Source: SIG480 sp045636165 (GTDB lineage Bacteria > Bacillota > Clostridia > Oscillospirales > JAAYXM01). From it: DNA of 5,326 bases. Within the stretch, counting starts at the first letter, position 1, and every line of letters begins with the position of its first letter. Of the stretch, positions 1-5,326 are shown one piece after another. The notes beneath the pieces are model-generated. The model was not told the DNA's origin. It searched no databases and saw only the letters and a list, made by a program, of their open reading frames with translations. The translations under genes and the position numbers were made by a program. The DNA is taken from NCBI GenBank assembly GCA_045636165.1, contig JAZTWZ010000097.1, positions 1-5,326 on the forward strand, written 5' to 3'.

Positions 1-873
1 TTTGAAAACGGTTTTCTTGAATACGACGGGAATGTAAATCTTATGAAAGCGGCGCTTATATGTTCCGACAGAGTAACAACCGTAAGTCCGACATACGCCG
101 AAGAGATAAAAACTCACGAGTACGGTCACGGGCTTGATGAGGTGCTCCGGTGGGAAGCTGGTAAGGTTCGAGGAATTTTAAACGGAATTGATGAAAAACT
201 ATATGATCCTCAAACTGATAAAAAGATCTTCTGTAATTTTTCAAAGAACGATATGTCGGGAAAAGCAAAAAATAAGGAAGAACTTCAAAGCCTCCTGAAC
301 TTGCCAAAAAACGAGAGAACACCTCTTATCGGTATGGTTACGCGGCTTGTTTCGCATAAGGGCCTCGACCTTGTTGCAGGGATAATTGACGAGCTTCTCT
401 CGGAGGATATCCAGCTTGTAATTGTCGGAACGGGGGAATGGAAATATGAGCAGTTCTTCAGGGATAAACAGTGGCAATATCCGTATAAGCTATCTGTTAA
501 CATAGCATTCAACAACGAGCTTGCACACAAGGTTTATGGCGGTGCTGATATGTTCCTCATGCCGTCAAAAAGCGAACCTTGCGGTCTCGCTCAGATGATT
601 GCGCTAAAGTACGGAACAATACCGATAGTTCGTGAGACCGGCGGACTTCGTGACAGCATAACACCGTATAACAAATTTACGGGTGAGGGTAACGGGTTCT
701 CTTTTAAAAACTATAATGCACACGAAATGTTAGATGTGGTGCGTGAAGCTTGTGAACTTTACAGGGACGAACTCCGTTGGGAAAAGCTTGTTGAAAACGG
801 TATGAACACAGACTTTTCGTGGAGAAACTCGGCAGAGGAATATAAAGAAATCTATTCCGAGCTTGTTTTTTAG
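1..873 (+). CDS. glgA: Glycogen synthase GlgA (ADP-glucose type, GT5), 3' part only
   Basis: Bacterial glycogen synthase transfers glucose from ADP-glucose to the non-reducing end of a growing alpha-1,4-glucan in the cytoplasm. The reading frame is open from the first base, and the residues before the first ATG (position 43) already match the family, so this is a gene cut by the window edge, not one starting at 43. The visible 290 residues cover the end of the N-terminal Rossmann domain (VSPTYAEEI, then YGHGLDEVLRWE and GILNGID) and the whole C-terminal domain. RLVSHKGLDL at about residues 115-124 carries the Arg and Lys that contact the ADP-glucose phosphates (R300/K305 in E. coli, from family knowledge). 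SEPCGL at about 191-196 carries the catalytic Glu (E192, E. coli E377) and the conserved Cys. The TGGLRD motif and the C-terminal DFSW are also present. By alignment from memory with the roughly 477-residue E. coli protein, about 185 N-terminal residues are missing. The gene ends in TAG, 28 nt before glgP, with no hairpin between them. Confidence 0.96.
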   Translation, partial: FENGFLEYDGNVNLMKAALICSDRVTTVSPTYAEEIKTHEYGHGLDEVLRWEAGKVRGILNGIDEKLYDPQTDKKIFCNFSKNDMSGKAKNKEELQSLLNLPKNERTPLIGMVTRLVSHKGLDLVAGIIDELLSEDIQLVIVGTGEWKYEQFFRDKQWQYPYKLSVNIAFNNELAHKVYGGADMFLMPSKSEPCGLAQMIALKYGTIPIVRETGGLRDSITPYNKFTGEGNGFSFKNYNAHEMLDVVREACELYRDELRWEKLVENGMNTDFSWRNSAEEYKEIYSELVF

Positions 874-888
874 AAATCTGAACGAAAT

Positions 889-894
889 AAGAGG
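889..894 (+). promoter_or_regulatory. Ribosome binding site of glgP
   Basis: AAGAGG lies 7 nt upstream of the ATG at 902, an ideal Shine-Dalgarno distance. It decides the start: the frame is open back to a TTG at 863, but that codon overlaps the end of glgA, would add 13 residues unlike the family, and lacks a purine-rich site at the right distance. Confidence 0.8.
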
Positions 895-901
895 TATATT
901 T

Positions 902-3331
902 ATGGGGATACGCATAACTGAAAAAAAGCTTGAAACTCTTATAAAAGCAAAGCTTTCAGGGCATTTCGGAAAAGAGATCAAAGATGCGACCGTCGAGCAG
1001 ATTTATGCTGCTTCTTCATTTGTTATAAGAGATTTGCTTATGGAGAAATGGTCAGAAACGAAAGAGACAACTAAAAACGGTGAAATGCGACAGGTATATT
1101 ATCTTTCGATGGAGTTTCTGATAGGTAAAACACTCAATAACAATATATGCAATTTAGGGCTTTCCGAAATTTTTGATAAGACTTTCTCAAAGCTTGGAAT
1201 TTCGCTTGATGAGGTTTTAAAGGTCGAGCGTGATGCAGGTCTCGGTAACGGAGGTTTAGGAAGACTTGCAGCGTGTTATCTCGATGCTTTGACAGCTCTC
1301 GGGTATCCGGGTATGGGATTTTCAATCTTGTATGAATACGGCATATTTAAGCAGAAAATTATAGACGGCGCGCAAGTGGAACTTCCCGATAACTGGCTTG
1401 AAACGGGAAGCGTGTGGACCGTTCCTCGCATAGAAGAAACTTGTGAGGTCCGTTTTGAGGGTACCGTAGATTCGTATATGGAAAACGGAAAACTCAAGTT
1501 TTCTCACCGTGACTATTATACGGTTCTTGCGGTTCCTAACGATATGTTAATCTCCGCGTATCCGGGAGATACGGTAAATACATTAAGGCTCTGGAGCGCG
1601 CGCTCAACAAAATCGATTGATATGAACCTTTTCTCAAGGGGAGAGTATGCAAAATCAATGGAAGAAAAGGCAATGAGCGAGGTTATCTCCAAGGTTCTGT
1701 ATCCTGAGGATAATCACGCTGAAGGAAAATCACTCAGACTCAAACAGCAGTATTTCTTCGTTTCTGCGACCATTTCAAGTATCGTAAAAAAGCACAAGGC
1801 ACAATACGGAACAATGAAGAATTTCGCCGAAAAAGCGGTAATTCATATCAACGATACACACCCGACTCTTGCAATTCCTGAGCTTATGCGAATTCTCATT
1901 GATGAAGAAGATTACACATGGGATGAGAGTTGGGAGATTGTTTCGAACTGTATGGCATATACAAACCATACGATAATGGCAGAAGCGCTTGAGCGGTGGA
2001 CCGTTCCGATGTTCAAACGCCTGCTCCCGAGAATATATATGATTGTTGAGGAAATAAATCGAAGATTCTGCGATGATTTGCACAATGTATTTTTTGACGA
2101 CCACGAAAAAATCGGACGCCTTGCAATCATTGCAAATGACGAAGTGAGAATGGCGAATCTCTGTATTGCATCTTGCTATTCCGTTAACGGTGTTTCAGCT
2201 CTTCACAGCAATATATTAAAGGAAAAGGTCTTTTCTGACTATAACTTTATGTTTCCGAATAAGTTTACAAATGTAACCAACGGCATTGCTCATAGACGCT
2301 GGCTCTGTCAGGCAAACCCCGAGCTTACAAAGCTCATAACAGAACTTATCGGAGAAGGCTTTATGAGCGATGCAAATGAGCTTAAAAAGCTTCTTCAATA
2401 TAAAGATGATAAAGAAGTTTTAGGGCGTCTGCTTGATGTCAAATACAATAATAAAAACCGGTTTATAAAATATCTCAATTCTGATATTTGCATAAACCCC
2501 GATTCGATTTTTGATGTGCAGTCAAAGCGCTTGCATGAATACAAGAGACAGCTTCTCAATGTGCTTCATATAATCTATGAATATCATATACTTTGTGACA
2601 ACAAGAACCTAGATTTTACACCGAAAACTTACTTTTTCGGCGCAAAGGCAGCGGCCGGATATGCAATGGCAAAGAATATAATCAGGCTTATAAATTCAGT
2701 CGCATCCGAGATAAATTTTAACCCTCAAACGGCCGACAAATTAAAGGTGGTCTTTGTTGAAGATTATAATGTTTCTATGGCAGAAAAAATGATTCCTGCG
2801 GCTGAAGTTTCCGAACAGATATCCATTGCGGGAAAAGAGGCGTCAGGAACCGGAAATATGAAGTTTATGCTGAGCGGTGCACTCACAATCGGAACTCTTG
2901 ACGGGGCAAATGTTGAAATTTGCGATGTGGTAGGGAACGAAAACATCTACATCTTCGGTATGAAAGCAGAAGAGGTTGAGACACTTTCGGCTTCAGGCGC
3001 ATATTCACCTATGGAATATTATCAGAAGGATGAAAGACTCAGACGCGTTCTTGATAATATTCGCGACGGAATAGGAAAAGGCGTTTTGCGCGCGTCTTTC
3101 CCTGAGATTGTCAATTCTCTTTTGTTTAACGACCAGTATATGTTGCTTGCAGACTTTGATTCATATTGCAAGGCTCACGAAAAGATTTACGGTGAGTATA
3201 AAAACCATGAATTGTTTGCGCGAAAATCGCTTATAAATATTGCAAATTCAGGATGTTTTTCTGCTGACAGAAGCATAAGTGAATATGCAGAAAATATCTG
3301 GCATCTCGAGAAAATCAATAATATTGGGTAG
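902..3331 (+). CDS. glgP: Glycogen/maltodextrin phosphorylase (GT35)
   Basis: This PLP-dependent enzyme phosphorolyses terminal alpha-1,4 bonds of glycogen or maltodextrins to release glucose-1-phosphate in the cytoplasm. Starting at ATG 902 the product is 809 residues, close to the usual bacterial length of about 800-815. Visible landmarks in order are YYLSMEFLIGKTL, the glycine-rich GLGNGGLGRL loop (113-122), INDTHPTLAIPELMR, YTNHT with the conserved active-site His at 356, VTNGIAHRRWL, SKRLHEYKRQ (541-550) with the phosphate-binding Lys548/Arg549, and EASGTGNMKF with the PLP Schiff-base Lys at 654. All key residues appear intact. The N-terminus begins directly in the catalytic fold and lacks the extension with the regulatory serine of animal phosphorylases. 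Control by that phosphorylation is therefore not expected. The gene follows glgA by 28 nt and precedes a GH13 gene by 16 nt, so it is probably an internal operon gene. GlgP and MalP cannot be separated by sequence alone; the glgA neighbour favours glycogen as substrate. Confidence 0.96.
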   Translation: MGIRITEKKLETLIKAKLSGHFGKEIKDATVEQIYAASSFVIRDLLMEKWSETKETTKNGEMRQVYYLSMEFLIGKTLNNNICNLGLSEIFDKTFSKLGISLDEVLKVERDAGLGNGGLGRLAACYLDALTALGYPGMGFSILYEYGIFKQKIIDGAQVELPDNWLETGSVWTVPRIEETCEVRFEGTVDSYMENGKLKFSHRDYYTVLAVPNDMLISAYPGDTVNTLRLWSARSTKSIDMNLFSRGEYAKSMEEKAMSEVISKVLYPEDNHAEGKSLRLKQQYFFVSATISSIVKKHKAQYGTMKNFAEKAVIHINDTHPTLAIPELMRILIDEEDYTWDESWEIVSNCMAYTNHTIMAEALERWTVPMFKRLLPRIYMIVEEINRRFCDDLHNVFFDDHEKIGRLAIIANDEVRMANLCIASCYSVNGVSALHSNILKEKVFSDYNFMFPNKFTNVTNGIAHRRWLCQANPELTKLITELIGEGFMSDANELKKLLQYKDDKEVLGRLLDVKYNNKNRFIKYLNSDICINPDSIFDVQSKRLHEYKRQLLNVLHIIYEYHILCDNKNLDFTPKTYFFGAKAAAGYAMAKNIIRLINSVASEINFNPQTADKLKVVFVEDYNVSMAEKMIPAAEVSEQISIAGKEASGTGNMKFMLSGALTIGTLDGANVEICDVVGNENIYIFGMKAEEVETLSASGAYSPMEYYQKDERLRRVLDNIRDGIGKGVLRASFPEIVNSLLFNDQYMLLADFDSYCKAHEKIYGEYKNHELFARKSLINIANSGCFSADRSISEYAENIWHLEKINNIG

Positions 3332-3336
3332 GTTTT

Positions 3337-3341
3337 GGGAG
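3337..3341 (+). promoter_or_regulatory. Ribosome binding site of the GH13 gene
   Basis: GGGAG (core GGAG) lies 6 nt before the ATG at 3348 and just after the glgP stop codon at 3329-3331. It supports 3348 as the start over the in-frame ATG at 3279, which would overlap glgP by 53 nt and add 23 residues with no resemblance to the family. Confidence 0.75.
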
Positions 3342-3347
3342 AGCGCA

Positions 3348-5207
3348 ATGAAAGAAATATTTCTTTTTGAGCCGAGAGAAGAAAAATTCAAAAAGCCTTT
3401 TGGGGCGATAAAATGTGGCGAGAAAGTTTTCTTCTTCGTATATGCATTATCAAGTGAAGTAAAAACGGTTAAGGCGGTTTTTTATTGTGAATATAAAAGG
3501 GAAGAGCTAACCGTAACGCTTGATTGGGTATCAAAAGAAAGAGAATATGACATTCTCGAGGTATGTATTGATAAATTTACTTCTCCTGATATTATCTGGT
3601 ATTATTTTGAGATAGAAACCTTTGACGGTAAAAAGTTTTATTATGGAAAAAACAGAATAATTGAAAAAAATTTTGATATTCCGAAATTCCAGATAACGGT
3701 TTACTCGGCTGAGTACAGGACTCCGGAGTGGTTTTCTGAAGGTGTAACATACCACATCTTCGTTGACCGTTTCTTCAGAGGAAAAGATTCCCCGAAGCTT
3801 GAAAACGATGAGTATTTCTATCTTCATAGAGATACAAAAGATACTCCGTTATTTCTTCCGAATGAAAAAGGCATTGTAGAAAACCGGGATATATACGGAG
3901 GAGATTTTGCAGGTATTATTGAGAAACTGCCGTATATTGAGAGTCTTTCGGTAAAAACGATATATTTAAGTCCTGTTTTTGAGGCGTGGTCGAATCATAA
4001 ATATAACACGGCAGATTATAAAAAGATTGATGAATCTTTCGGAAATGAGGGAAAACTCAAAGAGCTTTGTAATGAAGCTGCTAAAAGGGGAATCAGGGTA
4101 ATTCTTGACGGTGTTTTCAGTCATACGGGCTCTGACAGTATCTACTTTAACAGAGAAGGTCGATATGGAGAAAATACGGGCGCATATAGGGATAAAAACT
4201 CCCTTTACCGTGAGTGGTATGATATTGATGAAAATAATAATTATGCTTCGTGGTGGGGAATTGACACCTTGCCTCAGGTAAATGAACTCAATGAATCGTA
4301 TCTCCAGTTCATAACGGGAGAAAAGTTTTCAGTAATTTCGCACTGGATGAATCTGGGAGTGTCGGGGTGGCGGCTTGATGTAGCTGATGAATTGCCTGAT
4401 GAGTTTATATCAAAACTTAAAGAAAGGGCAAGGTGCGAAAACTCTCAAGCTCTTGTGATTGGTGAGGTCTGGGAGGATGCATCAACAAAGAAAGCTTACG
4501 GTAGAAATAAAAAATACTTTACAGAAGGTGTTCTTGACGGAGTAATGAATTATCCGCTCAAAAATGCAATTTTAGATTTTCTGGGCTCGCGTATTGACGC
4601 AAAAGGTTTCTCTGACGCTATTGAGACTCTTCTTGAAAATTATCCGTCGGAATCGCTTCGGGGGCTTATGAATATACTTGGAACACACGATACCGTAAGA
4701 GTAATAAATGAGCTTTCCGTCGGAAGTTTGTGTCATACTTCAAAAGAATACCGCTCAAGTTATGTTCTTTCAGAAGGGGAAAAGGAGATTGGCAAGCGCA
4801 GATTATATCTCGCTGCGGTTTTGCAATATATGTTCCCCGGGTCTCCATGCATATATTACGGAGATGAGATCGGGATGGAAGGCTTTGAAGACCCGTTTAA
4901 CAGGCGTTTTTTTACTTGGGACGATATGGATGTCACCGTGCTTCAATTTTACAGAAATCTCGGCAAAATAAAGGCTTCTGAGCGACCTTTGCACGGTAAT
5001 ACAGTACTCGAGGTCAGATATGCTGCACGCGATGTAATTGTTCTCGCGAGAGGAGAGTTGGTCGCCATTGTAAACAGGGGAGTGAAGAGCAAGATTTTTA
5101 AATTCAAAAAGGAATTTGACATTTTGATTTCTGGTGGAAAAGTAATAAAAAGGTCGAAAAAAGTCTTACTGCATCCGGTTTCTGTATGTATTTTGAAATT
5201 TATTTGA
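3348..5207 (+). CDS. Cytoplasmic GH13 alpha-glucan hydrolase, neopullulanase/amylopullulanase type
   Basis: The 619-residue product is a retaining alpha-glucan hydrolase of family GH13. Residues 1 to about 110 form a beta-rich domain like the N-terminal domain of neopullulanases and cyclomaltodextrinases, ending in YYFEIE and FYYGKN. The catalytic barrel begins near PEWFSEGVTYHIFVDRF (126-142), followed by DIYGGDF (181-187) and SNHKYNTADY (from 215). Region I is DGVFSH (Asp254, His259). Region V is LPQVN (308-312). Region II is GWRLDVADE with nucleophile Asp344 and Arg342. Region III is GEVWED with acid/base Glu373. Region IV is GTHD with His447 and Asp448 as the transition-state stabiliser. 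YYGDEIG (503-509) and DPFNRRFFTW follow, then a C-terminal beta domain from about 550. No signal peptide or membrane segment is seen, so it should act in the cytoplasm. Behind glgA-glgP, it plausibly cuts branched limit dextrins or malto-oligosaccharides. The exact specificity (alpha-1,4, alpha-1,6 or both; neopullulanase, cyclomaltodextrinase, amylopullulanase-like) cannot be fixed from motifs, so no symbol is given. Confidence 0.9.
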   Translation: MKEIFLFEPREEKFKKPFGAIKCGEKVFFFVYALSSEVKTVKAVFYCEYKREELTVTLDWVSKEREYDILEVCIDKFTSPDIIWYYFEIETFDGKKFYYGKNRIIEKNFDIPKFQITVYSAEYRTPEWFSEGVTYHIFVDRFFRGKDSPKLENDEYFYLHRDTKDTPLFLPNEKGIVENRDIYGGDFAGIIEKLPYIESLSVKTIYLSPVFEAWSNHKYNTADYKKIDESFGNEGKLKELCNEAAKRGIRVILDGVFSHTGSDSIYFNREGRYGENTGAYRDKNSLYREWYDIDENNNYASWWGIDTLPQVNELNESYLQFITGEKFSVISHWMNLGVSGWRLDVADELPDEFISKLKERARCENSQALVIGEVWEDASTKKAYGRNKKYFTEGVLDGVMNYPLKNAILDFLGSRIDAKGFSDAIETLLENYPSESLRGLMNILGTHDTVRVINELSVGSLCHTSKEYRSSYVLSEGEKEIGKRRLYLAAVLQYMFPGSPCIYYGDEIGMEGFEDPFNRRFFTWDDMDVTVLQFYRNLGKIKASERPLHGNTVLEVRYAARDVIVLARGELVAIVNRGVKSKIFKFKKEFDILISGGKVIKRSKKVLLHPVSVCILKFI

Positions 5208-5240
5208 AATATAAATATTTTCATAAAAATTGCGCATAAT

Positions 5241-5267
5241 AAATTTAGAAAAATTTTCTAAATTTTT
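5241..5267 (+). terminator. AT-rich perfect inverted repeat plus T tract: possible weak terminator or UP-like element
   Basis: Arms 5241-5252 (AAATTTAGAAAA) and 5254-5265 (TTTTCTAAATTT) are exact reverse complements around one base, giving about 11 bp of stem with a 3-nt loop. The right arm runs into T bases (5263-5267, then CTT). The position, 34 nt after the GH13 stop, suits an intrinsic terminator of the operon. The stem has only one G-C pair, however, so it would be weak. The same AT-rich tract lies immediately upstream of a consensus -35 box, so it may instead act as an UP element for RNA polymerase or as a regulator site. Confidence 0.45.
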
Positions 5268-5268
5268 C

Positions 5269-5297
5269 TTGACATTTTGCGAACACTCTATTATAAT
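5269..5297 (+). promoter_or_regulatory. Consensus sigma-A/sigma-70 promoter for a gene right of the window
   Basis: The -35 box TTGACA (5269-5274) and -10 box TATAAT (5292-5297) both match the consensus in all six positions and are separated by the optimal 17 nt. Transcription would start at about 5303-5305. The region upstream is strongly A/T-rich, which would add UP-element contacts. No coding sequence begins inside the remaining 20 or so bases, so the driven gene lies beyond 5326. Confidence 0.85.
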
Positions 5298-5308
5298 ATA
5301 AGAGTTCG
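5280..5308. repeat. Imperfect inverted repeat bracketing the -10 box, possible operator
   Basis: CGAAC at 5280-5284 is the exact reverse complement of GTTCG at 5304-5308. The pairing continues inward with TCT (5287-5289) and AGA (5301-5303), leaving a 2-nt AC bulge on the left. The -10 box lies in the centre and the predicted start site in the right arm, a classic operator position. No repressor family can be named from it, and chance symmetry in AT-rich DNA is possible. Confidence 0.35.
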
Positions 5309-5326
5309 TTGCCGGATTGTGTAAGG
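5304..5326 (+). other. Start of the 5' leader of the next transcription unit
   Basis: This stretch follows the predicted start site and is the first part of an untranslated leader. It contains no start codon in a supported context. The final bases TAAGG could be the beginning of a ribosome binding site, but the window ends there. Confidence 0.4.

Noticed and set aside
43..45. ATG at 43 as the real start of the glgA product
   Set aside because: The frame is open to base 1, and the residues encoded before 43 already match the GlgA family, so the gene is cut by the window edge.
863..901. Upstream TTG start for glgP, adding 13 residues and overlapping glgA
   Set aside because: The added residues do not resemble phosphorylase N-termini, and AAGAGG at 889-894 is spaced correctly for the ATG at 902.
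861..901. Terminator between glgA and glgP suggested by the T run at 866-871
   Set aside because: No inverted repeat precedes the T run, which is part of the glgA coding sequence and stop codon.
1775..2104. 109-residue minus-strand reading frame inside glgP
   Set aside because: It lies opposite highly conserved phosphorylase motifs, and the translated sequence resembles no known protein; it is an antisense shadow.
3279..3347. Upstream ATG start for the GH13 gene inside glgP
   Set aside because: It would overlap glgP by 53 nt with unrelated residues; GGGAG at 3337-3341 serves the ATG at 3348, where family-like sequence begins.
4708..4971. Small 87-residue + strand reading frame inside the GH13 gene
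   Set aside because: It is out of frame with a well-conserved catalytic region, has no family resemblance and no convincing ribosome binding site; it is a shadow frame.
5280..5308. LexA/SOS box at the downstream promoter
   Set aside because: The half-sites match, but the spacer is 19 nt instead of the 4 nt required in Gram-positive SOS boxes.

Overview
The window carries a compact, single-strand block of storage-polysaccharide (glycogen) genes. They all read on the + strand and are very tightly spaced: the 3' part of a glycogen synthase gene (glgA, 1-873), a complete glycogen/maltodextrin phosphorylase gene (glgP, 902-3331), and a complete cytoplasmic GH13 enzyme of the neopullulanase/amylopullulanase type (3348-5207). 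The gaps are 28 and 16 nt, and both downstream genes have good Shine-Dalgarno sequences. This points to one operon that begins upstream of the window.

The last 119 bases (5208-5326) are AT-rich and non-coding as far as visible. They hold a perfect 12-bp inverted repeat followed by a short T tract (a possible weak terminator or UP-like element). Directly after it comes a near-textbook sigma-A/sigma-70 promoter, TTGACA - 17 nt - TATAAT. This promoter should drive the next gene, which lies beyond the right edge. A second, imperfect inverted repeat brackets the -10 box and could be an operator.

The organism looks like a low-to-moderate GC Gram-positive bacterium, most likely in Clostridia. The reasons are purine-rich ribosome binding sites, AT-rich intergenic DNA with a strong consensus promoter, a GlgA/GlgP pair, and an intracellular GH13 protein with a DGVFSHTG region I, which I associate with clostridial members of the family. 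This taxonomic call is inference from style and family resemblance, not from a search.

Together the genes cover both directions of glycogen metabolism. GlgA extends alpha-1,4 chains from ADP-glucose, GlgP shortens them to glucose-1-phosphate, and the GH13 enzyme probably handles branched limit dextrins or malto-oligosaccharides that the phosphorylase cannot finish. The genes for ADP-glucose pyrophosphorylase and branching enzyme would be expected upstream but are not visible. I found no mobile element, CRISPR array or RNA gene, and no clear sign of a new system. The least ordinary points are the arrangement of the 3' control region and the role of the GH13 enzyme.
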